A stretch of DNA of 64,000 nucleotides from Isochrysis galbana (lineage: Eukaryota > Haptophyta > Isochrysidales > Isochrysidaceae), in NCBI GenBank assembly GCA_018136815.1, contig CM030934.1, forward strand, positions 7,026,573 through 7,090,572, read 5' to 3'. A model generated the notes under the pieces. The model did no database searches. It was not told the DNA's origin and worked only from the letters and a program-made list of their open reading frames with translations. A program made the translations under genes and the position numbers. This document shows, piece after piece, positions 53,350 through 64,000 of this stretch. The number at the start of each line of letters is the position of its first letter. Within the stretch, counting starts at the first letter, position 1.

Positions 53350-53994
53350 TGTGTTGGGTGGGCTGCGCGGGCAATGATGCCAGAGGGTCAGGGGGTGGTC
53401 GGACTGTCGGCAGCCCGACACGGCGCTGCATCGGGCGGGAATCAAATGCCGAATGTAGCTTAGATATAAAGGAACCGATCCCCCCGCGGGCGCGACCGCC
53501 AATTCTTTACGGGTAGAGCGCGAGCGCGCGTGACGGAGGGGGGGAGAGGGGGGGGCGGATCACACCATTTCTTGGCGAAGATTTTCGTAGCGTCAGGTAG
53601 CCCCCCCGGGAGGTTTTTTATTGGGAATCGTGCCACGGTCAAAAAATGCAGCCCAACCCTTACTAGTCGCTAACAAGCCCATGTTTGACCGCCCTATATT
53701 TTCCTATCTATCTAGGGTGTTGAATGTGCGTGCGTGAGAGGAGTGAGCCCAAGGCTGCGCGCGGCGAAAATATTAAGAAGTTTTTCCCTTCGGAACGTCT
53801 GCCAACAAGACTGCCAAAATGCTCGTTCCCCTCTCCTGCCTAGCTAATATCCTAGGATCTAGGAACCTTGAAACAGAACAAAGTTTACGTTCAATATAAT
53901 AGCTACCTTTCGTCTCTGTTGCCACGTCGAATAGTGAAATGTTAACCGTGAACAGCGCGGCGCTTAACCGTGAACAGCGCGGCGGCGCGGCGCG
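53350..53994. other. intergenic with GGTCAAA motif at 53638-53690
   Basis: The segment 53638-53690 (GGTCAAAAAATGC...TGTTTGACCGCCCTA) matches 4548-4602. No LINE 5' end is visible beside it. AT-rich DNA at 53870-53945 immediately precedes the next gene and may hold its promoter; the 14-base word TTAACCGTGAACAG is duplicated at about 53942 and 53964. Confidence 0.55.
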
Positions 53995-55434
53995 ATGGGC
54001 CTCCTCTCTCGCGCCTCCTCCTCCTCCTTCTCTTGCGGGCTACGGCCAGGCGCGTGCCGTACGCCTGGGGGCGAGGCAGTAGCACCAGTACGATCGTTAC
54101 GACATGCAGCATCAGCGGCGACCAAGTGCGCTGTGTTTCCCTCAGACTCCTCCACCCCAGCTGCGTCCGACTCCCTCTCTGCTGCCGACTCCTCTTCCGC
54201 GGCTTTTGCGGGCTTGCCGCGTGCGAGGAAGGACGTCGCGGCGCACAGCGACTATCGCTCCACGTCAACCTCCTCAGCAGCAGGTTGTGCGGACTCGCTG
54301 CGCGCGGAGCATGGCGCCAAGGTCCAGATGGACTCCGGCTTTAGATTCCCCGCCTTCTCTGCCGAAGCTGGGCCTCGCTCGTCGCGTGCGGATCGGCTGC
54401 GACGTGCGATACTGGGCCCGGTGCGACCGAGTAAAGAGGATCGCCTCTGGGCCGAGCTACAGCAGATTGAGGAGGACCAGCTCGCGCTGGCACTCGACCT
54501 CTCGCGCGATTCGGCGGCGCTTGAGGCAAGGAGGAAAATGCGACAAGTGAAGATGGCCAGCGAGTGGGAGCATGTGCTCTTGAAGCTGCGGCAAGAGCAG
54601 CAAGAGGCGAGCGTGGCGGCCGAGAGGGCGAGCAAGCAAGCGGCTGAGGTGCAAGCTGCGGTCAGAGAAGGTGTGTCGGCGGATGAGGCGGGAACCGTTT
54701 TGGCGGATTTGCATGGTGTACGTACTGAGATGCGCGCGGATGCCGACAAAGCCACGGGCATGGGAGAGGTGTCACGGCGCCACGTACTACAGGCGACTGC
54801 CGCGGCCGAGGCCGCGTGGGTGAAGGTGTCGCAGATGCAAGCAAGGCTCGCCGAGGTCTACGATGCGCCGGCCGCCACCGGCCTGATGGAGTCGGGTGCG
54901 TCCACGATGCCGGCCGCCTACGACGCCGAGCCCACAAAATGCCGGCACCATGAGGACGGCTCCTTCTCATGCACTCATGGCCTGCTTTCTCCCGCCGAGG
55001 TGGATTGCGCCGAGGCGGAGTTTTACCGCTACGACATCGATGGAGACGGCTTTGTCTCGTGGAAAGACTTTCAATGCGCCATGGCTCGAGTCTCCCCATC
55101 GTGGGAGCGACGTGAGCAGCAAGACCGGCTGAAGGAGATGTACTACGCAACGGACATCGACAGGGACGGGCGCGTCAGCTTCGAAGACTTTCTGGCGATG
55201 CGCGCACGACAGAAGACTGCCGAAACGGCGGTCAGGGGGGAGCGTGCGGAGGCGCGCACCAATAAGGCAGATGAACAGTTACTGCATCCGGTTGCAGAAG
55301 GCAAGATGGTGCAGGTGGCGATCGAACCCTCGCTTAACAACGAAACACTCAGATCGACGGACGCCGATGAGCGGCTGCGCAGGGCGACACACCAGGTGTC
55401 TAGACGGCGTATTATTACGACAACTGGGAGTTGA
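53995..55434 (+). CDS. EF-hand coiled-coil protein, likely organelle-targeted
   Basis: A 479-codon uninterrupted frame. The first about 40 residues are Ser/Arg/Ala-rich with no acids, like a mitochondrial or plastid transit peptide. Residues about 155-300 are charged and predicted helical/coiled coil (WAELQQIEEDQLALALDLS, QEQQEASVAAERASKQ). Two canonical EF-hand loops follow, DIDGDGFVSWKD (about 347-358) and DIDRDGRVSFED (about 387-398). The frame ends RRRIITTTGS, while the next frame reads on as LGVDVDKMAEDEEVVKVMRK to a stop at 55510, which looks more protein-like. A one-base sequence or assembly error near 55400 may therefore hide the true C-terminus. Calcium binding is likely; the partner is unknown. 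Confidence 0.72.
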   Translation: MGLLSRASSSSFSCGLRPGACRTPGGEAVAPVRSLRHAASAATKCAVFPSDSSTPAASDSLSAADSSSAAFAGLPRARKDVAAHSDYRSTSTSSAAGCADSLRAEHGAKVQMDSGFRFPAFSAEAGPRSSRADRLRRAILGPVRPSKEDRLWAELQQIEEDQLALALDLSRDSAALEARRKMRQVKMASEWEHVLLKLRQEQQEASVAAERASKQAAEVQAAVREGVSADEAGTVLADLHGVRTEMRADADKATGMGEVSRRHVLQATAAAEAAWVKVSQMQARLAEVYDAPAATGLMESGASTMPAAYDAEPTKCRHHEDGSFSCTHGLLSPAEVDCAEAEFYRYDIDGDGFVSWKDFQCAMARVSPSWERREQQDRLKEMYYATDIDRDGRVSFEDFLAMRARQKTAETAVRGERAEARTNKADEQLLHPVAEGKMVQVAIEPSLNNETLRSTDADERLRRATHQVSRRRIITTTGS

Positions 55435-55510
55435 TGTGGACAAGATGGCGGAAGATGAAGAGGTGGTCAAGGTTATGCGCAAGGCGTACCAGATGTCTCA
55501 TATCGAATAA

Positions 55511-56115
55511 GATATGTCTCGTCTCGACGGGCTTCGCTGATGCGTGTCAACATAGAAAGGGGCAGGCACTGCCCTGCCTAGGGCAATAGCTGTGGTTGCG
55601 GATTGGCCTGGACTGACATTCATCGGAAACTTTCGATGTTAGGCTGATGCTACGGATAGAAGCTCGACATAAAGCCACATGCGGGTGCAAGATGGATCAT
55701 AAAGATGAAGATGGCGCAAACGACGATTCAAAGCTCTCAGTGGTGAGTGGCAAAGGCAACAACAACTATCGTTACAAAGATAAGTAGTGGTATCTGGTCC
55801 GTCCATGTAATGTTAAAAACCTTGTAGTATTCTTTCCGCACTCGCGGCCATGGAACCACTGCTTACTTACACGCAGCATACTTTCTACATCCCCATTCCA
55901 GCTGCGCATTGCTGCTAATGCCATTACCCCGGGCTTCTTCCTCCCCCGCCATCAGGCGGCTCCCCCCGTGCACTACTACGGGGATAGGAGTAAAGGGCTT
56001 AGGCTTAGATATGGTCCGGTGGCCCGTGCCCCCCCCCCCCCCCCCCCCCCGGTGATCCGTTCCCCTCTTCCTCCTACGCTTACCGGGTTGGCGCCGGCCT
56101 TAGTCTGGCGAGAAG
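55511..56115. other. intergenic
   Basis: No gene supported; C-run at about 56030-56050. Confidence 0.5.
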
Positions 56116-56258
56116 CGCTCAATCACCATCACCCACAGCATGGAAAAGCGTTCAATCACCATCAGCCTACACGTGGAACGCGTTCAATCGCCATCACCCC
56201 CACAGCCTGGAAAAGCCTTCAATCACCATCAGCCTACACATGAAAAAGCGTTCAATCG
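56116..56258. repeat. tandem repeat, about 36-bp units x4
   Basis: Units built on CGTTCAATCACCATCA followed by (C/G)CC(T/C)ACAC(A/G)TGGAA. The frame across it encodes a His/Gln/Thr repeat, not a recognisable protein. Confidence 0.85.
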
Positions 56259-56460
56259 CGGAAGAGGCAGAGGAAGAGGGAAGGAAGAAAGAGGCAAACA
56301 GGGACGAGACGAGGAGGAAGACAGGAGCCTTTTCTCAGTGGGGAGGGGGCACAGGCGAGGAGGGTGGGCAGTTTCTGAAGTTTCTACAGTTGGGCAGTTT
56401 TGCAGTTGAGCAGTTCCCTGAAGTTGAGCAGTCCCCCTGCCGCCCACCTTGCTTTGCCTA

Positions 56461-56600
56461 CCAGCCCCCTCCTCTGTCATCCCCCCCCTTCCCCTTCCTC
56501 GCCTGCCAGCCCCCCTCCTCGCTCGCCAGCCCCCCCTCCTCGCCTGCCAGCCCCCCCTCCTCGCCTGTCAGCCGCCCTCCTCGTCTGCCACTCCTGTTGC
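56461..56600. repeat. minisatellite of CCAGCCCCCCTCCTCGCCTG units
   Basis: About five degenerate 20-22 base units on the plus strand, followed by a C-run at 56598-56612. Confidence 0.85.
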
Positions 56601-56631
56601 CCCCCCCCCCCCCCGCGTGCCAGAATCGCGA

Positions 56632-57538
56632 TGGACTCGTCTTCTCTGAAGCGTCCTATGGAAGCAGAAGAAGAGACCTGTCAAGTGTCACCTCACATGT
56701 CTGCACGTCGCAATGGGAAGCTTCTATGGGAGTATTGCACTACGAATCAATTTCCACGCTATAGAGGACTTGGGTCAGGACATCGACTTCATGTATGTAG
56801 ATGATTGTCATCAGACCAATTCACTGATGGAGGCATCCTCTCGCGGACTTTTCTGGTGCGTAAAGAATACATTGGAGTTGTTCAAGGATCGACAGAAGAG
56901 TGCATCTGCATTGGTAACGTTTGTCAACCAGGTTGGAGCTACCCAAAAGCAGACAGCCCTTATCATGGCTGCGCTAAGCGGGGACGCCTTCGTGCGCAAG
57001 ATGAACGACCCGACGATCACCGCGGCCAACGTCTTCAAGGTCCCGGCCTTTACGCATGAGATTAACGAGCGATTTGACACCTGCGTCAAGGCCGACGAGA
57101 GCGACCGCGCCCGTGGAGCCGACAACTCCTTCGAATTCCTCAAGGCTTGGAAGCGTGCATCGAGGCTGTAGCCACCGGCGAGGCCCCGCATCACTCCCTT
57201 TCCTGCATCTCCATTGCCCGCATGGTGCTAGCCCCTGCTGAGCAGGCGCGGGCTGAAGCGAGCAACTACGGCCGAGAGGACATCAACAGACCGCTTACAG
57301 CCGGCCACATCGACGACGTCGTACGGATGGTCAAGGAGCGCCTAGGCTCATCCGGTGCCGGCCCCGATCCATCCGATAAGAAACCGGTAGCCAATGGGAC
57401 AGGCGGCCGTGGCGTCGAGCAGCGCTCAGCCAGTAGCCAGGCGCTGAGGCCGCCGCCCCCGCGCCCTCCGAACCGCCGCTGCCCCCACTCGACCTCGCCT
57501 ATGAACCGTTCCCGCGCTATGATTTCTCTAAGCCTCCA
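56632..57538 (+). pseudogene. unknown coding remnant interrupted by LINE
   Basis: Protein-like stretches in shifting frames: MDSSSLKRPMEAEEETCQ (56632), then MGSFYGSIALRINFHAIEDL through FVNQVGATQKQTALIMAA and KVPAFTHEINERFDTCVKAD (to about 57145), then LEACIEAVATGEAPHHSL through HIDDVVRMVKERL, then PPLDLAYEPFPRYDFSKPPP. Joining the second and third needs one lost base near 57145; the fourth needs another shift near 57440. I recognise no family. At about 57538 the sequence passes into the 3'-side break of a minus-strand LINE. Small introns could explain some shifts, but no good splice pair is evident. Confidence 0.4.
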
Positions 57539-57539
57539 C

Positions 57540-58912
57540 CAAGCCCAATGCCTGTATCGCTTTATGATAATAATCCCAACTGACTCTATCGAAAGCTTTC
57601 TCCCAGTCTATCGCCAGGGCTAATCCCTCTTCGTCTGCGTCATCCAGGTACGCTTGCACTAGCTTTAGCAGATGGGTGGCTTCGCCTATCATCCTCCTAG
57701 GCACAAAGCCCACTTGCTCCTTGGAGATGATCGTATGTATCGTCTTTTTGAGTCTGTTAGCTAGGATCCTGGCGAGGATTTTGTAGTCCGTTTGGAGCAA
57801 AGTTATTGGTCTATAATTCCTCGGGTCCCTGGCGTCCCCTTTTTTATAGAGCAGGGCTATATCACCCGAGCATGTGTCCTCCGGTAATGCCCCCGACCGG
57901 TAGGCTTCGTGAAACATGTCCATCAGGCGCGGGGCCACTAGCTTTTCAAAGCTCTGGTAGAACTCCATTGGTATGCCATCTGGTCCGGTGGATTTGCCTT
58001 TCGCCATTTGTCGTATAGCCCTAATGATCTCCGAGTATCCGATGGGCTTGTCCAAGAAGGACCTATGACTCGTCGGTATCTGACGTTGCCTTAGCGCGTG
58101 AAGGAGGGGCTCCGCGCCTTGAGAGATCTTTTCGCTGAAAAGCCATACATAGTAGCCCCGTAGCGAGGCCAGAATCGCGGTGTCGTCGGTTGCTACGTTG
58201 TCTTCATCTAGGGCCGGTTGCGGGTCTTCCCATCTCACTCCAGCGTACATCGCCGGGATGTCGCCGCTAGCGTGTCTAGGCGTGAATCTCTTAAAAAATT
58301 GCTTTGTAACAAGCTCTTCCGCCCTTATGATTTTCTCCGCTAATGACGGGGCAGAGTCGGCTTTGGATCCGATTGAGGATCCGCCCGCTTGCGCGATGGC
58401 TGCTGTGGTTGTTGGGCTTGTGGCTGCTGGGCTTGCTGGGCTGGAACCTTCCCTTTGTGTCCATGCGCAGCTTGCGCGTATGTCCTGGCTGCTTGAGTTG
58501 GTTGTTGGTTTGAGGGCGCAAAGGCCCCCAAAATGGATTGTTGTGTTAAGTGCCCGCCCCCGAGGGGTGCACTGATGGTAGGAGTGGCCGCCATGGGGGT
58601 GGCAGCAGAGCTGCCACCTCCCATGGGGAGTCCTTGAGTTGGTGGAGGAGCGGAGGGGTTGGGTGGCAGGGCATTGCCCTGGGTCTGGTTGTCACCAGGG
58701 AACAGGACTCTGCCTGTTCCCTGGTTCTGTGGCAGCTTGGGAGGCGAGGGTGGTGCCGTCATGTCGACGTCGTTGTCAGGCGGCGCGGCGGCCTGTGGGC
58801 GCTTGGGCTCCGGCGGTTTGGGGCGGCCCCGTTGGGGCGTCGTGACGGCGGGGGGCTGGGAGGTGGGAGCGGTCGGCGCGCGCTCCATCGCTAAAACTAT
58901 AACAATAGTTTT
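57540..58912 (-). mobile_element. LINE with 5' end and partial RT, no endonuclease
   Basis: In element orientation: perfect hairpin AAAACTAT/ATAGTTTT around TGTT (58893-58912), ATG 58888, ORF1-like frame of 182 codons (MERAPTAPTSQPPAVTTPQ, KRPQAAAP, Q/P-rich, KRADPQSD) ending at 58340. The next frame overlaps it (from about 58375): RAEELVTKQFFKRFTPRH, DDTAILASLRGYYVWLFSEK, SHRSFLDKPIGYSE, GKSTGPDGIPMEFYQSFE, DWEKAFDRVSWDYYHKAIQA. Homology stops at about 57540, before the catalytic FADD block. No APE endonuclease is present between ORF1 and RT. The RT part closely matches the LINE at 31514-33284, so it derives from the same family. Confidence 0.85.
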
Positions 58913-59111
58913 ATTTTTTGTTGCTTAACTAACTGCTGTTTGCATGCCTGAACTTTATACTTTATTATTGATCATACTAGCATACTATGGCACGCGCGCG
59001 CGCGCGCGCGTAACGCGTAACACCTCGCTCGTTGCCGGTGGCGGCCCGGTGGCCGGTGGCCGGTGGCCGACCTGGTGGGCCGGTGGGGCTCGCTCGAATC
59101 TCGAAAAACAA

Positions 59112-59146
59112 AATTTTCGCGAAAAAAAATTTTTTTCGCGAAAATT
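59112..59146. promoter_or_regulatory. 35-bp near-perfect palindrome with TTTTCGCGAAAA cores
   Basis: Two 17-base arms (AATTTTCGCGAAAAAAA and its complement) around a single A. Each arm holds TTTTCGCGAAAA, which resembles a paired E2F/DP site. It lies about 360 bases upstream of the VPS51 start. The regulatory role is inference. Confidence 0.45.
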
Positions 59147-59503
59147 AGGGCAAGCCTGTCCGAAAATCAGTGCAAAAACACCGAAATTTTCGAAAGAAAT
59201 TTGGGCAGGTCAGACGCGAAAACCTGGCCAGGGCCAATGCAAAGCCTTTGCCTTCGCGCTCGCCCGCCCGCCCTCACCAAAAGCCACTCCCACTCCTCCC
59301 GCCTCCTCCCTCCATGGACATGAGGGTGGTTGGGGCCCGCCATTCCGTCCGCCCACTCCTCTTCCGCCGTGCCTCTCGCCTCTCGCCGATCCGCTGAGAA
59401 GAAAAGAATGGACGGCCCTCCTCCTCCCCGCTGGCGTCCTCCTCCCTCCCCTTTTGGTATCTTCTCCCCCCCCCCGCCCCCCTTCCGGCCCGCCCGCCGC
59501 GCC

Positions 59504-62500
59504 ATGTCCGCCGCGCCGCGCCGCCGCGCCGCAGGGCTGCTCTCGTCCTTCTACGGCGAGGGAGCCGAGGGGATCGACGAGCTCAACATCGACGCGGAGC
59601 ACTTCGACGCTCACAAATATGTCTCCTCGCTCCTGCAGTGAGCGGTGCCGTGTGAAGGGGAGGGGAAGGGGGCGGGGAGGGGGCGGTGAAGAGAGAGCGC
59701 AGCTAGGGGGGGCAAGGGGGGGGGGCGGGGGGGGAAGGGAGAGAGGGAGAGAGGAAGAGGGAGAGAGGGAGGCGGCGAGCAAGAGAGATAGGGAAAGTGG
59801 AGGGGTGAGGGAGGGAGGGAGGGAGGGAAGAGAGAGGGAGGGAGGGAGAGAAAGGGAGACGGGGAGAGGGAGACGGGAGAGGGAGTGAAAGGGGGCAGGG
59901 AGAGAGCGGGAGAGGCAGAGAGGCAGGGGGAGGGGGGGGGCAGGGGGAGTTGGGCCGAGAGCGCGGGAGTTAGCCAAAGGTGAGGGGCCAGGAGAGGGGA
60001 GAGGCTGCGCACGATACAGTATTGCGCTTTGGCTGCTCATTCACCTACACCCACCTTCCCTACTCCGCGGCGTCAGGTACAAGTCGCTCGAGGAGCTCGT
60101 GGCGCGCGGCAACGCAATGGTGAGCGAGATCAAGTCGCTCGACTCCGACATGCAGATGCTCGTGTACGAGAATTACTCCAAGTTCATCTCGGCGACTGAC
60201 ACAATCCAGCAGATGAAGGAGCGCGTGGAAGGCATGGCTGGATCGATGAGCGCACTTGAGGACAACTTCGGCTACGTCTCGCGCGCGTCGGAGTCGGTCT
60301 CCGCCTCATTCTCGGCGCGGCGCGCGGAGCTCGAGCGCCTCAATGCGGTCAAGCGTGATCTAAACAAGCTGCAATTCCTGCTCGAGCTGCCGGCGCGGCT
60401 GCAGCGCTGCGTCAACGCGGGCGAGTACACCGTGGCTGTGCGCTGCCATATGCGCGCCGCACGCCTGATGGTGCGCCTCGGCTCGGTCGCCGCCTTCGAG
60501 CCGATCCGCGCTGAATGTGATACTATCATGGGCCAGCTCTCGAGCACGCTCGCCTCGCGGCTCGAGGACGAAGCGCTTGCAGCCGACGAGATGGGGATGT
60601 ACACGGGGTTGCTGCTCAAGCTGGGCGGCGACGAGGAGGCGCTGCTCCAAAAGTACCTCGCCCGGCGCCGCACGGCGCTTTCGCGCGCCATCGCCGAGTT
60701 TGCGCTGACAACTAACGGTGAGGAGGCAGATGGCGAGGAGGAAGAGGCCGAGGCGACGGAGGGCGGGGCAGAGGCGGGCGAAGAGGTGGCTGTGGGCGCG
60801 CCGCGGACTGAGCCGGTGTGCGCCGCATACGTGCGCCAGCTCGGAGCTCTCGTCACGCCGCAGCTGCTCAGCATGCTGCACGCGTGGCGGGAGCTTTTCG
60901 GCGGTGAGAGCACTGCCGGCACCGCGCGGCCCGGCGCGCTTCCTGCCGACAAGAAGGAGGCGATGCTCGTGGAGGTAGTGGGGGAGCTCGGCGGCGCGCT
61001 CATCGAGGCTTGTCGCCGTGTGCTCGAGGGCGACGAGGCGTCGTGCGCACCGGCGGACGACCTGCTCGCTGGCGCCTCGTCGCTTCTGGCGGCGATCGCG
61101 CCGGTTCACGAGGCTCTTCCCGATGCGCGCCTCTCGGCGCGCGCGACGCGCGCGTGCGAAGGCGTGGCCAAGCGCGCGGTCGAGCGGCGGATGGGCGTGC
61201 TCCGCGACCATCTGCGCGCCGCCATTGGCAGCCTAGTTGACGAGGGCGAGGGCATCTCGCTGCACGCAGAGCTCCGGCGCTCCTCGGAGGCCATTAGTGG
61301 CGCAGTGCGCGCGGCCATCGTCGAGTCGGCACCATTGCTCGCGCCCATGTGCGAGATACTCCGGCTGCGCGCCGACGGCATGGCGCTCCAATTGGTGGGC
61401 AAACTACATGCGGCGGTGTCCGAGCTGCACGCCATGGCCAGCCACTCACGCGCCGACCCGCGGGCTGTGCTGCTGTGCGCCGGCGTCTGCCTGCAGATGG
61501 CGGACGGGGGAGTCGCGGCGGTGCCCGAGGCCCTGCGCGTCGCGCTAGCGCCACAAGGCCTCGCGGGCGCCGCGCTCGGGTTCGATGCGGCGGGGCTCAT
61601 GCTCGCCTTCCGCAAGGCGTCAGAGAACCTTTTGCGGAGATTCGCCGAGATGCAGGCTCAGGTGGGACTCGCCCGCATGGCATGGCCAACGTGACGGAGA
61701 GGCGCAGGGGTGCCAGCTGCGCCGCTGCACCCACGCCCGCCGCCGCGCTTGCGCCAATCGCTCCCCGCGCCCCCCTGACCGCCGCGCCCGCTCGCCCCCG
61801 CCACCGCAGGCACTCTCGCTTGCTGTCTCGCGACGGCTGCAAGCGACCGACTGGCTACGTTGCGCGCCTCCCGCCGGCGTCACCCCACTCGTCCGCTCAA
61901 TTCTCGCCGACCTACGTGTAACACAGCGCCTCGCCGCTTCGCTCTTCCCGTCGGAGCCGATCCGCCCGATGACGCCGTCGGCACCCTTCCCGCCGATCAC
62001 GCCACTCGAGCAGCAACTCGCACAGAAGCTTGCCGCCTCGGCGGCGGGTGGTGGCGGCGGCGTTACTTCTATTCACAAGGATCTGCAGCGCATGTTCGCC
62101 AAGAAAGTGTCGTTCGAGCTCGCCGCCTTCGCGTCTCCGACGGGCAAAGACGGCAAGCCCAAGCAGGCGCCTTTGGCCGCGATGGTCGCGCACGTGGCCA
62201 AGCTCACCCTCAAAACGCTCGTCGAGGAGGTACGAGCCCCCGCCGCGTTGTCGCCCGAAGCGTCCGCCACGGCGGGAGGGTGTACACGCCCTCGCTCCGT
62301 TTAGGCGGCCCGGCGTCCGTCACCGATGGCCGCGCACTCTGGAGGCGCACTCACCGCCCGTCCTTGGCCATCAGGTGCGCTACGCTACTTTTTCGCGGCA
62401 TGGCTTCCAGCAGCTGCAAGTGGACATGCTGATGCTCCGATGGGTGCTACCCGCCGCGGTAGAGGACGCCGAGCCACTCCTTTCCCTTCTGGACGAAGCG

Positions 62501-62711
62501 TTCATCTCGTGCCAGGTACGGCGGCGGCGCCCGCTCTCTGCCAACCTACCGCAATCTGCTGTGCGCAGCCGCGCTATGACTCCACGAGCCGACCGCGCCC
62601 TTGCCGCATGTGCGCCAGGAGCGCTCGATGGAGGCCATCCCACTTGAGCACTCAATTGTCGAGGCCTTCTGCGAGACGGAGCGTAAGCAGTTGCTCTCCG
62701 TGCTGCACTGA
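59504..62711 (+). CDS. VPS51: VPS51, GARP/EARP tethering complex subunit
   Basis: The model is join(59504..59637, 60077..61661, 61810..62229, 62375..62515, 62619..62711), 790 residues, close to the animal protein (about 780). All introns are GT-AG and each junction restores family sequence. The N-terminus reads LLSSFYGEGAEGID, then HFDAHKYVSSLLQ|YKSLEELV, the hallmark LDSDMQMLVYENYSKFISAT and DTIQQMKE, a coiled coil, then LNKLQFLLELPARLQ. The last exons give IHKDLQRMFAKKVSF, LTLKTLVEEVRYATFS, FQQLQVDMLMLRWVLP and end AFCETERKQLLSVLH. VPS51 binds VPS52-54 or VPS50 and tethers endosome-derived vesicles at the trans-Golgi. The ATG 59504 is chosen because family N-termini are short; upstream in-frame sequence is proline-rich. 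Intron 1 is purine-rich (GGGA/GAGA). Confidence 0.95.
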
Positions 62712-63341
62712 CGGAATTGAAAAAGGCTCGGCGCTGGAGCTCTAGATCGAGGGCAAGGGGAGCGCTGGGAAGAGGGCGAACCCCTCGCAGTGGCAGCCGG
62801 AGGGGTTCCTCGAACGCACACTCAGTGTTGTGAGACGCGGATCGGAATCCCCGTGGCCGCGCTATTCGTATTCGGCAGCCGATGTTGTAAATAGATTTAA
62901 CCACAGCTTGTGAGAAAGCGGAAAGCGATTGGCGGCTGGGGGGGAGGCATGCCATTCACGGGGATGTTCATTTTCGCCTCGTTTGCATGTGCGCTGCGAG
63001 CAAGTCCAAGCCTTGAACTACGGCAACAACGGATACGGATACGTATTTATTGGTGTTGGCGCCGATGGCGAGCCTGCAGAGCTGGGGAATACGTACCTAC
63101 CGTCTCCGTATCTTGTCGGAGGTCAAATACCAAATAATGATGCAGACACAGCATATGATGTACTAGTAAGTATAAGTCGTATGATACATGATACACAGAT
63201 GGCCATACTTGTGCCTGCGCCGTATTTACTCATTGTGCGAAGTTGGGGGGAAAGGCGAGCTACTCACGAACAATTTTTATATGTTTACGTGAAGCATCAG
63301 AATCAGAACTACGAAAATAAAATAATTGAGCATTAGTTCCA
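62712..63341. other. intergenic between convergent genes
   Basis: Separates VPS51 (plus) from the acidic ORF (minus). A frame at 62929-63336 resembles nothing known. The 30 bases at 63316-63347 recur at 23378-23409. Confidence 0.5.
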
Positions 63342-64000
63342 CTACACGTGGCCGGCCGGGCGCGCCTCCTCCTCCTCCGCTTCCTCCTCCGCCTCTTCCG
63401 GCTCTTCCGCCTCTTCCTCCGCCTCTTCCTCCGCTTCTGGCTGAGGCGGAACTTCGGCTTCCTCGACGACAGGGCGCGGCGAGACCTCCGCTTGGGCTGA
63501 GGCGGCACGCTTGGTCTTCTTGGACGGGACGCTTGGCGACCTCGCGCGCGGACGCTTCTTCTTCATCTGCGACTCGAGCCGCTTAATGGTCGCCTTGAGC
63601 TCCTTCAGGGTGCGGAGAATGTCCTCCTCCGACTCCTCCTCGGACTCCTCCGCCGCCGACTCACTATTCGTCGAACAAGGCGTGGCCGCCACATCTACCG
63701 CTTCGTCGGTCAGGTCAATGTGCATGGAGTCATTGGAAACACCAGCCGCGACATCGCTCAAGTCCACCGCTGAGGAGCCACTGTTCACGACGGCCTCCTC
63801 CTCAACTGGCTCCTCCGGCTCCTTCGCCCCATCGGGCTCCTTGGCCATGTCCCAAAAGTCAAACATGTCGTCGTCGTCCTTCTCGTCAACGATGGGCTCC
63901 AACATAGCGTCCGCTTGAGCGTCGGACGCATGGTCCTCCATCACACGCGAGGCATCCGTGGAGGTCTCGATCGCGGCCTCCGCGGAGGTCGGCTCGGCTG
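63342..64000 (-). CDS. acidic coiled-coil protein, partial at window edge
   Basis: The frame ends at TAG 63342-63344 and stays open to the right edge, so the N-terminus lies outside the window; an in-frame ATG at 63941 is internal or an alternative start. Visible order: an acidic, alanine-rich part (VDEKDDDDMFDFWDMAKEPD), a second acidic patch, a short coiled coil (DILRTLKELKATIKRLESQ) followed by a basic, NLS-like KKKRPRARSPSVPSKKTKRA, and a Glu/Ala tail ending GHV. I recognise no family. It could be a nuclear host protein or an ORF1-type mobile-element protein. Confidence 0.5.
   Translation of the reverse strand, partial: AEPTSAEAAIETSTDASRVMEDHASDAQADAMLEPIVDEKDDDDMFDFWDMAKEPDGAKEPEEPVEEEAVVNSGSSAVDLSDVAAGVSNDSMHIDLTDEAVDVAATPCSTNSESAAEESEEESEEDILRTLKELKATIKRLESQMKKKRPRARSPSVPSKKTKRAASAQAEVSPRPVVEEAEVPPQPEAEEEAEEEAEEPEEAEEEAEEEEARPAGHV

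Noticed and set aside
60272-61211. Long minus-strand frames opposite VPS51 exon 2
   Set aside because: Antisense to an exon with strong family homology; composition is mirror-image of the sense codons.

Overview
This is a high-GC (roughly 55-65 % by eye) nuclear window from a eukaryote. Protein-coding genes carry short GT-AG introns, and two introns read best as GC-AG (donor CAG|GCG). A predicted thylakoid-lumen protein with a twin-arginine transfer signal behind a signal-peptide-like leader points to a photosynthetic protist with a complex plastid. High GC, GC-AG introns and many microsatellites suggest a haptophyte-like alga, but this is inference and no marker gene fixes the lineage.

Host genes, left to right: a three-exon lumen protein (minus, 1876-2821); a 12-exon, about 3501-residue Piezo mechanosensitive channel (minus, 4797-16900), which is the largest gene; a broken LRR gene (plus, 17068-17599); an EF-hand/RNase Z-like metallo-beta-lactamase fusion (minus, 19900-22517); a single cNMP-binding-domain protein (minus, 28148-29102); an intrinsically disordered S/T-P-rich protein with a CKAP2-like tail (plus, 36430-37695); an FAD monooxygenase (minus, 39569-41730); an HSL-type alpha/beta hydrolase (minus, 42969-44357); an m-AAA FtsH protease (plus, 48985-51431); an organelle-targeted-looking EF-hand protein (plus, 53995-55434); VPS51, a GARP/EARP tethering subunit, in five exons (plus, 59504-62711); and an acidic coiled-coil protein running off the right edge (minus, 63342-64000). 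They form no operon or obvious common pathway. Two are calcium-linked by EF-hands and one is a cation channel, but that is only a coincidence of neighbours.

Between the genes lies dense mobile DNA. At least 12 loci carry the 5' end of L1/Tx1-like LINEs, most starting with a small hairpin just before an ATGGAGCGC-type start. Two of these run into reverse transcriptase but lack an endonuclease and break within the RT palm. One further LINE is conventionally 5'-truncated. There are LTR-like elements with a gag-like ORF and near-identical 359-bp direct repeats, a Tc1/mariner-type MITE with TA duplications plus a second copy's end, three copies of a tRNA-like SINE linked to a minisatellite, and long GA/CT, GGGA and trinucleotide arrays.

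Exon models were built by hand from open frames, splice consensus, phase agreement and recalled family sequence, and have no transcript support.
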